From NCBI RefSeq assembly GCF_003605405.2, contig NZ_QYTW02000006.1:121934-185933 (forward strand): a DNA stretch of 64,000 nucleotides, read 5' to 3'. This document shows, piece after piece, positions 16,798 to 26,050 of this stretch (within the stretch, counting starts at the first letter, position 1; every line of letters begins with the position of its first letter). Below the pieces are notes generated by a model, which worked only from the letters and a program-made list of their open reading frames with translations, was not told the origin of the DNA and made no database searches. The stretch is from Siminovitchia terrae (lineage in GTDB: Bacteria; Bacillota; Bacilli; Bacillales; Bacillaceae_C). Both the position numbers and the translations under genes were made by a program.

Positions 16798-16823
16798 GGA
16801 CGTTGCGAAAATCAGTTTGTTTC
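16798..16823 (-). promoter_or_regulatory. ECF-type promoter
   Basis: GAAAC (16819-16823) - 16 bp - CGTCC (16798-16802) on the minus strand, upstream of the Nudix/aldolase-like operon. The -35 is GAAAC rather than GGAAC. Confidence 0.65.
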
Positions 16824-16933
16824 ATATGAACAATGAACATAGAAGAACACGCCACTCGATATGAATGGCGTATCTCAATTTTATAAGGCGTGTACGTGGT
16901 ATGCCTTTCATTACCCTATATTAAAAGTAAAGA

Positions 16934-17320
16934 TTAACAAGCATAATTCTTTTCCTCGATCACAATGTACTTTTGAATATCTGGTTGATAGAGAAAATAA
17001 GCAGAATAATAATAAGGTCCATAGGTATCACAGTCACTACGATAGTGATTAACCTTTACCGAATGAGTTCCGCTAATCTCCGCTCCCGCCACTTCCACCA
17101 TTTCTAAACGAAAAGATGAAATGTCAGATGGTGAGTATACATCAAAAGTAATCGAAATCACTTCATTCCATTCCATTTCTTCAGAAGAAATATGCTGGAA
17201 GGCTTCCTTTAAATAATAATAGTCAAGCCAACTTATATGGTTGACGCTAATATCCTCTTTCCAATCCTCATATTCATCGTAAGCAAATTGAATAACATGA
17301 AAATTATTCCTCCTGTTCAA
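16934..17320 (-). CDS. Unknown protein with a start-frame conflict
   Basis: The open frame gives up to 128 residues, acidic and Tyr-rich (GPYYYSAYFLYQ), with no recognised family. The only good ribosome site, AGGAGG at 17309-17314, lies inside the frame. It is followed 10 bases later by an ATG at 17298 that is in a different frame and stops after 21 codons. So either translation starts at a non-standard in-frame codon, or a one-base frameshift sits near 17298-17240. Treat the N-terminus as unknown. Confidence 0.5.
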   Translation of the reverse strand: MNRRNNFHVIQFAYDEYEDWKEDISVNHISWLDYYYLKEAFQHISSEEMEWNEVISITFDVYSPSDISSFRLEMVEVAGAEISGTHSVKVNHYRSDCDTYGPYYYSAYFLYQPDIQKYIVIEEKNYAC

Positions 17321-17369
17321 CGCAATTTTTTTAATAAATTAGTAGGCGTGTTCTTTATGAGCTGAATAA

Positions 17370-17618
17370 TCAAATTCGATCATTTAAAAGTTCATCCTTC
17401 CGTGCTTTATTTTTATATCGTAAGCAAGCCCTATACTCCCCTGAATGTTCAGAAGGATACCCAAACTTACAGGTATCCTTCGTATAGAACAAACAGCTTT
17501 TGCATTTCGCTTTTCTATCCTTCTTTAGACCATAGCAGCGAACCATTGGATTCAGATTGGCTTCGCCCCAATCGGTAGAAATCAAGTTCAATTCCAGGAA
17601 ACAATAGTTATTTCCCAT
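17370..17618 (-). CDS. Small Cys-rich protein
   Basis: 82 residues with eight Cys, including CKSCLFYTKDTC and YRACLRYKNK, an arrangement that could hold zinc or an Fe-S cluster. No family recognised. RBS AAAGGGTG. It lies 15 bases downstream of the cytosine methyltransferase on the same strand and is probably co-transcribed with it. Confidence 0.65.
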   Translation of the reverse strand: MGNNYCFLELNLISTDWGEANLNPMVRCYGLKKDRKAKCKSCLFYTKDTCKFGYPSEHSGEYRACLRYKNKARKDELLNDRI

Positions 17619-17633
17619 AGAATCACCCTTTCT

Positions 17634-19271
17634 TTAAACCAGTACAAACGATTCTGTTTTATTTCTAACATTGAACATGGAAATGGCTTTCTTAATCACA
17701 TTCCCCACAGCTTTTGCTAACTGTACAGGTACGCCATTCGCTATTTGTTGTTGTTTTGATGACAGATTACCTACAAACTCAAAACTGTCTCTCAAACCAA
17801 ATAGCCTTGCACATTCACGTATTGATAACACTCTGTTTTCGGTAGGATGCAAGATATTGCTTTTACGAACATTTGTGATCGTAATACTCGGCTTATCTTC
17901 TTCCAACCTTCTATAAATTGAACTATGCGTGTTTCCCTTTAGCATTTTTGGAGTTTTAAGATTATCCGGTATTGATTTCCAATTTTCGCCTTGACCAATG
18001 TATCGCATTCTTTTTTCTGTATCTGGATTAGGCTTCGAATAATCAGTTTGGTTTGGTATGTTCTCATGTAATCCCATAAATGCCTGACCAACCGTTACAT
18101 ATTCATGAGGTTGATAAATTGGTTTTGGCAATTCAATTCGACCGATCTTCGAACCAATAAAAATCGCTCGTGAGCGTTCTTGGGGACAACCATAATCCGC
18201 TGAATTTAACACTCCGTATGTGATGTCAAAATCACTTAATGTCTGAATGATTTCGTCTTTAAATTTTCCCTCTCCTGCCGTAAGAATTTGAGGAACGTTT
18301 TCCAATACAAAGACTTTGCATTTCGAACTTTCCTTTATAGCTTGAACATATCTTTTCACAAGAGCATTATTCGGATTATCTAAGAAATTCGTTTTTCGAT
18401 TAGCGGCAGAGAACCCTTGGCAAGGAGGGCCGCCTACAATAACCGGTGCATCTTTCATCAAAGAAAAATCAAAGCGTTGAATATCATCAACAACTATGCA
18501 ATCTCCGTTATTATGTCGATACGTTTCTGCTGCTTGTTCATCTTTTTCAAGTGCAAACACGATGTCGAATCCTGCTTCTCTAAACCCTTGATCCATTAAT
18601 CCTGCTCCACTGAAAAAACTTGCAACTTGTAGAGGGATATAGACATTCTCCAAAGACTCTTTGATTTCTTCAAATACACCTTCACTGTATGAAAGGATCG
18701 ATTCTATATGAAAAGAATGGGATTGACCTGCTACTTGGCGCAATTCTTCTTTTGAAAACGAAACTTCAAATTTCTTTTTCGTTTTAGCAAATTGCGAAAT
18801 GTCGAATACACTAGCCTTTTTTGTTCTGCCATTCGAACGAATCCTGTTTTGTTTTTTAGCTTTCCCGGAACTTTTTTCCTCTGGTAATTTATCATTTTGG
18901 GTTTCAAAGCCTTCTACGATTACAGTATCTTCATAGATATTAACTTGAAGATAATCAGCATCACCGAATACACCATTAGCAATTTGATTCCGTATATCAA
19001 CTAGTGGTATTTGATTTTTTCCTTTTCGGGATACCGTACCTGAACGGATCAGTGAATTTTCTAAGTCTAATTTCAACTTCTTTGCTTTGGACTTCCAATC
19101 CAAAGGTTCACCGTTAGCTTTTTCCGTCTGAAGTAGGATCACTTTGTTGTTTTTCGAATCGACTACATATTTGAATTTGGCGCTTACTTCAAAAAGCTCT
19201 TTGTCCGAAAATGTAATGCCACCCCTTGTTTTGCTTCTTTTTGCTATTTTGTTTTTTACAAAATTGAACAT
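17634..19271 (-). CDS. Orphan C5-cytosine DNA methyltransferase
   Basis: 545 residues. Methyltransferase motifs I (SFFSGAGLMDQGFREAGF), IV (GGPPCQGFS with the catalytic Cys), VI (ENVP), VIII (QERSRAIF) and X (GVPVQLAKAVGN) occupy residues about 215-530. An unusual N-terminal extension of about 200 residues, with a basic KKQNRIRSNGRTKK patch, precedes them. No restriction enzyme is adjacent, so it probably protects the element from host restriction or marks its DNA, as such orphan enzymes do in phages and plasmids. Confidence 0.93.
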   Translation of the reverse strand: MFNFVKNKIAKRSKTRGGITFSDKELFEVSAKFKYVVDSKNNKVILLQTEKANGEPLDWKSKAKKLKLDLENSLIRSGTVSRKGKNQIPLVDIRNQIANGVFGDADYLQVNIYEDTVIVEGFETQNDKLPEEKSSGKAKKQNRIRSNGRTKKASVFDISQFAKTKKKFEVSFSKEELRQVAGQSHSFHIESILSYSEGVFEEIKESLENVYIPLQVASFFSGAGLMDQGFREAGFDIVFALEKDEQAAETYRHNNGDCIVVDDIQRFDFSLMKDAPVIVGGPPCQGFSAANRKTNFLDNPNNALVKRYVQAIKESSKCKVFVLENVPQILTAGEGKFKDEIIQTLSDFDITYGVLNSADYGCPQERSRAIFIGSKIGRIELPKPIYQPHEYVTVGQAFMGLHENIPNQTDYSKPNPDTEKRMRYIGQGENWKSIPDNLKTPKMLKGNTHSSIYRRLEEDKPSITITNVRKSNILHPTENRVLSIRECARLFGLRDSFEFVGNLSSKQQQIANGVPVQLAKAVGNVIKKAISMFNVRNKTESFVLV

Positions 19272-19311
19272 GTAATCAAAACCCTTCTATCTTTTTATTT
19301 TTAAGAACAGA

Positions 19312-19340
19312 GAAAGGACACCTATAAAGGCATCCTTTTT
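19312..19340 (-). terminator. Terminator
   Basis: AAAAGGAtg...TGTCCTTT-type hairpin between the 306-residue unknown gene and the methyltransferase; part of the recurring terminator/AT-linker arrangement. Confidence 0.5.
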
Positions 19341-19342
19341 TA

Positions 19343-20254
19343 TTAAAAGCATTCAATTTTTCTACCATGCAGACGTTCTAATCGTTCTTGATCAGCTTTT
19401 AATAACTCTCTATCTTCATCGGTTAGAGATTCTTCATACTTTTCCATCGACCACCCTTCCGGAAAAAGTAGCGTTTTTCCTTCCCTTACACCTGAACCCA
19501 TTGAACATCCCATGTAATCAAATATCTCTTTTACTGTTTTTTCATCTGTAGCTTGGCATAAGCAAGCTAAATCAAATTCGGATGGCGTAAAGCCTTTAAT
19601 ATCAACACGTGGCGGCACACCTTTCGAATTCCAATCCCATCTTCCACAGAAGAACTCATGGGAACGGAAAAACTCTTCGATTTCATCCATATCCGTCATC
19701 GGGATGACATGCTTAGCAATCAAAGGGATAACGTGTTCTCGCTGCCACTTTGAATCAAGAGACCGCATTTTACTTCCTCTGGAAGAAGGAACGTTCCTAA
19801 AATGTTCTAACCCTAAACGCAATGCTGCTTCCTTTGTAATCCGATTCTTTTGACGATAATATTCATCTTTTGTTTCCTTGTCTTTATATCGAATCGGACC
19901 ATGAAAATTCCGTAAATTAAGGATAGAATTGTACCAACACACGTCTTCCCGTTGCAGAAGTGATTCCATATTCTTACGATACTCACTAACCAATTCTTCC
20001 ACGGTATAATGTAAGAGTTTTTCTTCCGCTATTTCAAAAGTAGATTCATTGTAATGGGGATTAAATACAATCCATCCCTTTTCTTTAAATCGTTCTATAT
20101 CCATCCGTAAATGGATGGGTACATCTTTAATTCGAAGGTTATAAGGAAGTTTTCTTTCCTTATGCCATTCTTGTAACTCACGGAAGGATTTTTCCAACTC
20201 TTCGTCCGTCTTGGCTTCTTCCGTGAAGTCAAAATCAAACAACGTCATTTCCAC
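19343..20254 (-). CDS. Unknown protein
   Basis: About 303 residues, rich in Glu, Lys and Trp, mostly helical, with Cys at FFCGRWDW and CLCQ. No family recognised. A start at GTG 20254 (10 bases after AAAGGA) is preferred; GTG 20263 lies too close to that ribosome site. It belongs to a run of closely spaced minus-strand genes of phage/plasmid type between the two methyltransferases. Confidence 0.7.
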   Translation of the reverse strand: MEMTLFDFDFTEEAKTDEELEKSFRELQEWHKERKLPYNLRIKDVPIHLRMDIERFKEKGWIVFNPHYNESTFEIAEEKLLHYTVEELVSEYRKNMESLLQREDVCWYNSILNLRNFHGPIRYKDKETKDEYYRQKNRITKEAALRLGLEHFRNVPSSRGSKMRSLDSKWQREHVIPLIAKHVIPMTDMDEIEEFFRSHEFFCGRWDWNSKGVPPRVDIKGFTPSEFDLACLCQATDEKTVKEIFDYMGCSMGSGVREGKTLLFPEGWSMEKYEESLTDEDRELLKADQERLERLHGRKIECF

Positions 20255-20287
20255 TTGAAACACATCCTTTATTTTTATTTTTAAGAG

Positions 20288-20322
20288 AAAAAGGACGCTT
20301 TTTTAAAAAACGTCCTTTTTTA
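20288..20322 (-). terminator. Terminator
   Basis: AAAGGACGtTTTTTaaaAAaGCGTCCTTT hairpin with T-run on the minus strand. Confidence 0.7.
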
Positions 20323-20345
20323 TACGAAACCTTTTATTGTTTTTA

Positions 20346-20681
20346 TTATTCCTTTAAGCATTCAAGCAAAATCTCAAAGAGTTCTTTGCTGTTGGCTTGT
20401 ATCTCCATCTGGACACCATCTGAATAATACCGGATGTTGCCAATGTTACGATAGGACGTGAAACTGTAACTTTTGGGATGTAAAAAACCGAAAGTCCTGA
20501 ACGCTTCATCGAATTCCTTATATGCTCCTTCCATATCTCCATCGGATAGATGTGTGTTTATAAACCCCTTCCGACCGGATGATCTATAGATGGTACGGGC
20601 AACATACTTTTTGGCACTTTTTATTTCCAATTCTTCTTTGGTCATAAACTCTTCATCGGAAAAAAACTGTAATTGATCCAC
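20346..20681 (-). CDS. Unknown protein
   Basis: 111 residues, unrecognised, with a mixed alpha/beta composition. The GTG at 20681 is preferred because GAGGTG lies 7 bases upstream; the upstream ATG at 20696 overlaps that ribosome site. Confidence 0.6.
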   Translation of the reverse strand: MDQLQFFSDEEFMTKEELEIKSAKKYVARTIYRSSGRKGFINTHLSDGDMEGAYKEFDEAFRTFGFLHPKSYSFTSYRNIGNIRYYSDGVQMEIQANSKELFEILLECLKE

Positions 20682-20772
20682 TTCGCAGCACCTCATTTTT
20701 TTATACTAGTTTGTTTAACTAGAAAAAAAGACCGCAGCACAGAACAATCTTTGCAACAATCCTTTTTATTTA

Positions 20773-21306
20773 TCACTCTTTAATTCCGCTTAACTCACGG
20801 ATTTTTTTACGATAAAGATTATAAGCATCGTTAAGATTATCGTAGGAACCTTGAAGAATGTTATTAAACAAGACCCTATACATAATTCGATCCGGTTTAT
20901 TTTTATCCTCATCTACCAAAATGACTACTTCAATTTCCATTTCATTTTGTTTATCATTTAAGTCAGAACGGATCAAAATGAAATTCGTCGAATCGCACAC
21001 ACTTCGAATTTTGCTGATTTTGACTTGAACTTCTTCATCCTCATTTTCTGCAAGCCAAAAATATAAATCATGACCATAACGATCCAACAAAAACCGTTCC
21101 GCAAAAATTTCAATATCGTTTTTTTCTTCTTCATTAAGAATGCCTTTCTGATTTCGCCATAAATCAGCCAATCCCATACAAACTATCAAATTATTTATTT
21201 CGTCCGACCAAACAACATCCTTTCGGAACATTTTCTTTTCTTGTAACATCTGAATAACAAATAAAACACTTTTAATATGTTCATTTTCGAGTGTATGTTT
21301 TTTCAT
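20773..21306 (-). CDS. Unknown acidic protein
   Basis: 177 residues, acidic (ENEDEEVQV, LVDEDKNKPD), with an N-terminal helical part and a strand-rich centre. No family recognised. RBS AAAAGGAG precedes the ATG. It is 16 bases from the downstream end of the adenine/cytosine methyltransferase gene and probably co-transcribed with it. Confidence 0.65.
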   Translation of the reverse strand: MKKHTLENEHIKSVLFVIQMLQEKKMFRKDVVWSDEINNLIVCMGLADLWRNQKGILNEEEKNDIEIFAERFLLDRYGHDLYFWLAENEDEEVQVKISKIRSVCDSTNFILIRSDLNDKQNEMEIEVVILVDEDKNKPDRIMYRVLFNNILQGSYDNLNDAYNLYRKKIRELSGIKE

Positions 21307-21322
21307 AATAAATCTCTCCTTT

Positions 21323-22201
21323 TCAATAATTCAATCCCCAAACACCACGCTCGATAGAAACGAAATCATCATGCATCTGCAATGTCTGACGGATTTTTTC
21401 CTTCCAGTGCTTGTTCTTTACAGTTTTCTTGCTACCCTCAATCACTTTGTAAATCTGCTCCAACTTCGCTTGACCGCCCAACCATTCCACAGCTCCTTGT
21501 ACCAAATCACGCCATGTAATGTTATTGAACTGTCGTAAGTCGAATGTTTTGGTGACAGTGTTTTTCATTTGTACCATCCATACATGGTTTTTCTTGAAAA
21601 CAAGAAGGTGCTCATGGACGATTGGTACAAAGTTGTTATTGGCATATTGCTTGGAATCTGATAGGCAATTGTGTTGTGCCTTGATGATATGCGACTCCAA
21701 ACTACCGAACCATGTCATATCCTTAATGATGGAGTAGTAACGCCCTTTTCGCCGGACATCCCCGACCAAAAAAGCATGGCGACCTCCATTCATCAAGGAT
21801 TGATAGATTTTAGCATTCACCTTGTCCAATTTCTCAATAAATTCCTCATAACTCATGACGTTTGATAGATCGTCAGGATCATAGGAACCCCGTTGAAATT
21901 CATATTGTATGATGCTCCAATACGGTGGATGTGAAAAGACAAAATCCGAACCAAATGGAATCTCATCTTTCAAAGCATTCCATCCTGTATTCAAATCCAA
22001 ATGAACACTATTCGTTATGCCTAATTCCTTTGCAACGTCCTGCCCTGTTCCCCCGCCTGAAAAGACTTCTACGAACCTTTTTGGTATTGTGTTAGGAAAG
22101 AATTGTTGCAACAAATCTTTAATAACGTGACCACTACAATTCCCCCGATAGGCAGAATTGCCCCAATGTCCACGTTCTGGATAACTAATTATAGATTTCA
22201 A
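21323..22201 (-). CDS. DNA methyltransferase with HPPYW motif
   Basis: 292 residues. The SAM-binding motif I is VEVFSGGGTGQDV (about residue 45) and the catalytic motif IV is VFSHPPYWSI (about 90), the (D/S/H)PPYW form found in amino-methyltransferases (N4-cytosine or N6-adenine). RHAFLVGDVRRKGRYY follows as a later core strand. TTG at 22201 is chosen because GGAGGGG lies 6 bases upstream. There is no partner nuclease, so it is an orphan, probably for anti-restriction. It starts just after the HNH/HTH gene. Confidence 0.85.
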   Translation of the reverse strand: MKSIISYPERGHWGNSAYRGNCSGHVIKDLLQQFFPNTIPKRFVEVFSGGGTGQDVAKELGITNSVHLDLNTGWNALKDEIPFGSDFVFSHPPYWSIIQYEFQRGSYDPDDLSNVMSYEEFIEKLDKVNAKIYQSLMNGGRHAFLVGDVRRKGRYYSIIKDMTWFGSLESHIIKAQHNCLSDSKQYANNNFVPIVHEHLLVFKKNHVWMVQMKNTVTKTFDLRQFNNITWRDLVQGAVEWLGGQAKLEQIYKVIEGSKKTVKNKHWKEKIRQTLQMHDDFVSIERGVWGLNY

Positions 22202-22219
22202 GTTAAACCCCTCCAAATT

Positions 22220-23419
22220 TTAGTTAAATAAACTCTCGACTGTCTCATCGAAAAAGTCAGCAAGTATTATCGCTTCGGATACGGAGAACGGTGTAATTTC
22301 TCGTTCCTTTTGAGAATAGGAAGAGGATGTTATATCAAGCAATTCCGCCATATCCTGTTGCGTTAAACCGTTTAACTTCCGTAACCATTTTATTTTGCTC
22401 ATATCATCTGGTTTTTGATTTAAATTTTTCTTACGATCCTTTTTTTCTATTTCCAATCGGGAAAGGCGTTGAACTCTTCTTCTCGCGGTTTTAACGGCAC
22501 TATCTACAGCTTGCCTTGATACGCCTAACTTTTTTGCGACTTCTGCCCCGTTCAATCCTTCCCGTAATAGGAGGATGACTCTTTGCTGACTTGGTGTGCA
22601 AAGGTCAATCGGAATGTCGGAATAGCTGGAAATCCTTTCAGAAATCCGTTCTTTGCGTTTTTCCTTCGAAAGGTTATCGTATTCACATTTACTACATATA
22701 CCGCTTTTGTTACGAGTTCCACTGCCACATTGTTTGCAGGTTTCCAAGTGTCTTCGAGGATCAAACTTTCCTGTTTTGTACATTTTTATAGCACGTTCCT
22801 CATGAGTTTCCCAGATGAGGTTATCGAGTGAAATGTTTCCCCTATTTTCGTCTTTGAATGAAACAACTGGTTTTTGTTCAGGGTTCGGGATAAAAGCTTG
22901 TGCTAATAAACGATGAACATAAAAATGCTTTTGTGTACCATCTACACTCGCTGAAACCACTTTGTATCCGTTCGAATCATGTACTATACATTCAGAACTC
23001 TGACGTGGTGTATGACGAAAGATTCTTCCATTCTCGAAAACCTGAAACAGACCATCTTCGACCATTTGATAAGGAACATCCCTCAATTCATCCGGGATAA
23101 CAAAAGTAGCTTGATCCGAAATCTGTTTTTGTTTAGCCTGTCCTCTTTTAGGTTTAGAAACTTTAAAAACAGGTTTCTTTTCCTTTCGAATAGCCCTTCT
23201 TTTCATAGCATTCTTTCGTACGGTTTCTTTTGCCAAGCATCCGCAACTTTTTTTATTCCCCCATTTCAAATGGGTTGTTGTTGCTTCCGTGAGGCTTGTA
23301 CACTTACAGCGGCAAAGCCATACTTTTCCTTGCTTTGGATGTCTTTTACCCGTATCTTTTAGAACAGTTAGTCGTTCGAATGTTTTTCCAACTAAATCGT
23401 ATCCTTTATTGCTGCCCAT
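22220..23419 (-). CDS. HNH-type (homing endonuclease-like) protein with C-terminal HTH domains
   Basis: 399 residues with an unusual set of domains. An N-terminal zinc-like segment (GKTFERLTVLKDTG...WLCRCKC...KKSCGCLAKE) is typical of phage homing endonucleases. An HNH-like core follows (FYVHRLLAQAFIPNPEQKP, NRGNISLDNLIWETHEE), then a second Cys cluster (CKQCGSG...CSKC). The C-terminal half holds a sigma-like or LuxR-like HTH (GLNGAEVAKKLGVSRQAVDSAVK) and an XRE-type HTH (GLTQQDMAELLDITSSSYSQKERE). It could be a homing nuclease recruited as a regulator, or the reverse. Confidence 0.75.
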   Translation of the reverse strand: MGSNKGYDLVGKTFERLTVLKDTGKRHPKQGKVWLCRCKCTSLTEATTTHLKWGNKKSCGCLAKETVRKNAMKRRAIRKEKKPVFKVSKPKRGQAKQKQISDQATFVIPDELRDVPYQMVEDGLFQVFENGRIFRHTPRQSSECIVHDSNGYKVVSASVDGTQKHFYVHRLLAQAFIPNPEQKPVVSFKDENRGNISLDNLIWETHEERAIKMYKTGKFDPRRHLETCKQCGSGTRNKSGICSKCEYDNLSKEKRKERISERISSYSDIPIDLCTPSQQRVILLLREGLNGAEVAKKLGVSRQAVDSAVKTARRRVQRLSRLEIEKKDRKKNLNQKPDDMSKIKWLRKLNGLTQQDMAELLDITSSSYSQKEREITPFSVSEAIILADFFDETVESLFN

Positions 23420-23530
23420 TTTATATGCCCCTTTCGTATATCCTGCTGCACAGATACAAGAGCCACTAAAGAGAAACTTTATGATGTAACACCGATCACC
23501 TTGAACACAAGTTGATCTTTTCGGAGTTGT

Positions 23531-23878
23531 TCATACAAAGCCTTTTTCGCTTGGGAAACCGACAGTCTCAAGCCCTTCCTTTGTCATGACTTGACGACCG
23601 ACAAGGAAAGAACCGACTATTTGAATGCCGTTTTTAAATTCAAATACGGGGTTACCGCTCACGAATAAGCCTTCATCGTCTACGACAAGGTCAAGAACCG
23701 GGTTGTATTGAATGATGTCGAATGTGCGACAATCAATGGCGTTATAGAAGAACGACAATTTCTCTTCCATTCCTCCGCCTTCAAACAAAACGATTTTTGT
23801 ATTGACCTCCAAGAACCGCTTGCCTTCCGAACCTCTCACCGCTTCAACCAAAAGATAGAACTCTTTTTTTGAACTCAT
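23531..23878 (-). CDS. DUF3846-like small protein
   Basis: 115 residues. The C-terminal part (IIQYNPVLDLVVDDEGLFVSGNPVFEF, then QIVGSFLVGRQ) resembles DUF3846, a family seen in phages and conjugative elements next to antirestriction and DNA-processing genes; function unknown. RBS AAAAAGGAG. Confidence 0.55.
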   Translation of the reverse strand: MSSKKEFYLLVEAVRGSEGKRFLEVNTKIVLFEGGGMEEKLSFFYNAIDCRTFDIIQYNPVLDLVVDDEGLFVSGNPVFEFKNGIQIVGSFLVGRQVMTKEGLETVGFPSEKGFV

Positions 23879-23977
23879 TTAAACCAATCTCCTTTTTCAG
23901 ATAAATTTTAAAAAGAAAAAGACCAGAACAACGGTGATACCCGCTGAAACTGATCTTTTTAAGAAAACAATCTGTTG

Positions 23978-24307
23978 TTATTTCCAATCATAAAACGCAT
24001 GGATTCCAGACTCATTATTTGGCATTTCATGTATCACACATTTATGCTTTCCGTGAAACTTAACATCAATGTTATCTGCCCCAGGCATGATACAAACGGT
24101 CATATACTTCCCGTTCCCGAGATCAATAACAATTGTCTCGTTCTGCTTCGTGTCTGGCCGGAAGACATAGTGTTCGCCCAGATTGAATGTCGGAAGCCCA
24201 TTTGCTTTAAGTTCCTCCAAAGAAACATGCTGAAAAACTTTCATAGTAGCACACTCTCCTTTTTTATTTACCGTTTCTTGTTTACTTACTGTTTCCTGCC
24301 GCAGCAT
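23978..24307 (-). CDS. Unknown protein behind leader RNA 1
   Basis: About 109 residues; the conserved-looking part begins MKVFQHVSLEELKANGLPTF. Two starts have good ribosome sites: ATG 24307 (AAGGAG, 9 bases) and ATG 24244 (AAAGGAG, 11 bases) in the same frame. The first matches the position of other genes after this leader. No family recognised. It is the first gene after the structured leader at 24344-24600. Confidence 0.6.
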   Translation of the reverse strand: MLRQETVSKQETVNKKGECATMKVFQHVSLEELKANGLPTFNLGEHYVFRPDTKQNETIVIDLGNGKYMTVCIMPGADNIDVKFHGKHKCVIHEMPNNESGIHAFYDWK

Positions 24308-24343
24308 GAAAACCAACTCCTTTTCTATAAGTACTTTTAAACA

Positions 24344-24600
24344 ACAAAAAAGCCGATTATCCCAAAGGAACCAATCAGCTTTTAAATATATTTAACGCAC
24401 ATAGGCGTAAATACCAAACGTAATTAATATGCAATTGCAATTTTTGACTTAAATAGTCTGCCTAGCGTTTCTAAATAAAGAATCCAAAGGCGTTTCAATT
24501 TGTGCCGAATCTTCCATGCAACGCACGGATCTGACAGCTTCCGCCATAAACTCATAAAAAATAATGAGGATAGAAAGGCGACTCAAAAACAAAATAGTAT
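24344..24600 (-). ncRNA. Structured leader RNA, copy 1 of 5
   Basis: Copy 1 of the repeated leader. Read on the minus strand: nested helix GCTG(tc)...gattCGGC enclosing TCCGTGC/GCATGGA; then GCCT...AGGC around TTCT/AGAA; GACTatttaAGTC; TTGCA/TGCA; TTTACGC/GCGTTAAA; and the terminator GCTGAT...ATCGGC-TTTTTT (24345-24384), ending 37 bases before the ATG at 24307. The region 24636-24735 upstream of its promoter shows nothing else. Confidence 0.8.
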
Positions 24601-24606
24601 ACCTGT

Positions 24607-24635
24607 AGTATAGCAAAGACCCCCTCCTTTATCAA
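24607..24635 (-). promoter_or_regulatory. Sigma-A promoter of leader RNA 1
   Basis: TTGATA (24630-24635) - 17 bp - TATACT (24607-24612), with an extended -10 TGC. Confidence 0.8.
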
Positions 24636-24735
24636 CATAATGTGTAACATATAGATAACTATATTCAAAATGTGTTTCATTTTAATTTCAACGAATAAAA
24701 AACGACCTACCCCAAAAAGGATAGATCGTTTTATT

Positions 24736-24945
24736 TCATTCCTCATCATTACGGACATATATGTTATTTTGCTCATCGTAATGGTATCCTAACGTTCCGG
24801 CGTACTGATCAACAGCCGCGAATTGGCGTTCGAAATCAAAAACATCCTCCAACTCATCGACATTCAAATCCAGTAGTCCTTTTTGAACCAAAGCATCCGT
24901 CATTTCACCAGTTGTCATTTCTTCTTTTAAAAGTGTCAAATCCAT
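24736..24945 (-). CDS. Small acidic protein after the primase gene
   Basis: 69 residues, unrecognised, acidic (NVDELEDVFDFE). The ATG at 24945 follows GGAAGG closely and gives a 19-base gap to the primase; longer starts would overlap it. Co-transcribed with the primase. Confidence 0.6.
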   Translation of the reverse strand: MDLTLLKEEMTTGEMTDALVQKGLLDLNVDELEDVFDFERQFAAVDQYAGTLGYHYDEQNNIYVRNDEE

Positions 24946-24964
24946 CTTCCTTCCAATTTTTATT

Positions 24965-25987
24965 TTATGACTTCCTGTATAGTTCCCGAACGACATCCAT
25001 TGACACGCCTACTTCCGAAGCAAGTTCGTAAAGAAGACGTTTGTCATTCCCTGCCAACTTTCCCACAGTAAATTCATCGAGCACGTTATTTGCATAGCGA
25101 AGTTTGCCCGGTTCCGAAGCAAAATCGGTCGAACGTTTTGCGTATTCCTTACAAAAGGCAAGGAAAGAAACGGATTTCGCGATAATGTCCTTACGGAAAG
25201 ATTCTATCCCTTTTTCTGTAATGTACTCATGAGGATCAATACCTTTCGGCAGCAGTGATAACCGAACGTCGATTCCATGCTCTATCAAGGTTTCTCCGAT
25301 CCTTCTTGCAGATTCCATCCCTGCTTCATCGCCGTCATAACAGACAACAACTCGATCCGTGCATTCGCTTAATTTTTCAATTTGATCGATCGTTAGGGAT
25401 GTACCCATGACGGATGTGGTGTTTTCCAATTTTCCCTGCACTGCCGCCATTGTATCAAGATAGCCCTCGAACAGGATAGCATAGCCGTGGCTTTTAATTG
25501 AAGCTAATGCCGCATTCATATTGAACAGGATTTCTCCTTTTTGGAAAAACGGCGTGTCCGGCGTATTAAGGTATTTTGCAGGGTGCGTATCTCCCGGCAG
25601 GACCCGTCCTGAAAAGGCGACGACCTCACCTATTCCGTTTGTTATAGGGAATACAATACGATTATGGAGAAGTCCAGTACGCATTCCATTCCGACGCTTG
25701 TCCGGCTTCAACAAACCAAATGCTTCACATTGATCCTTATCATGGCCGTGCGCGAGCAACAACTTTCGCAGCATGTCGCTTTGGTGCGACCAACCAAGAT
25801 TGAATCGAATGATCGTTTCTTTTGTGAACCCGCGGCCCAACAAGTATTTAAAAGCTCGTTCCCCTTCTTGTGTATTAATCAACATGTGATGATAAAAGGT
25901 TGTAACGAAACGATACAGTTCTACATACTGTTTGTATTGTTTTGCTCTTTCTGATTTTCCTTTGAACGATTGTGCAAATTCATCCAT
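24965..25987 (-). CDS. DNA primase catalytic protein (DnaG-like, lacking the zinc finger)
   Basis: 340 residues matching the DnaG RNA-polymerase core. An N-terminal segment RAFKYLLGRGFTKETIIRFNLGW is followed by RIVFPITNGIGEVVAFSGR and the Toprim motifs FEGYLDTMAA and VVCYDGDEAGMESARR. The CHC2 zinc finger and the helicase-interaction domain are missing. A separate zinc-finger protein is encoded at 56173-56940, so priming may be split over two genes 30 kb apart. ATG at 25987 follows GGAAGGAG. Confidence 0.9.
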   Translation of the reverse strand: MDEFAQSFKGKSERAKQYKQYVELYRFVTTFYHHMLINTQEGERAFKYLLGRGFTKETIIRFNLGWSHQSDMLRKLLLAHGHDKDQCEAFGLLKPDKRRNGMRTGLLHNRIVFPITNGIGEVVAFSGRVLPGDTHPAKYLNTPDTPFFQKGEILFNMNAALASIKSHGYAILFEGYLDTMAAVQGKLENTTSVMGTSLTIDQIEKLSECTDRVVVCYDGDEAGMESARRIGETLIEHGIDVRLSLLPKGIDPHEYITEKGIESFRKDIIAKSVSFLAFCKEYAKRSTDFASEPGKLRYANNVLDEFTVGKLAGNDKRLLYELASEVGVSMDVVRELYRKS

Positions 25988-26050
25988 TAAAATTTCTCCT
26001 TCCAAAAACAAATCGGACGGTCTATATTAACCATCCGATTTTGTCTCATT

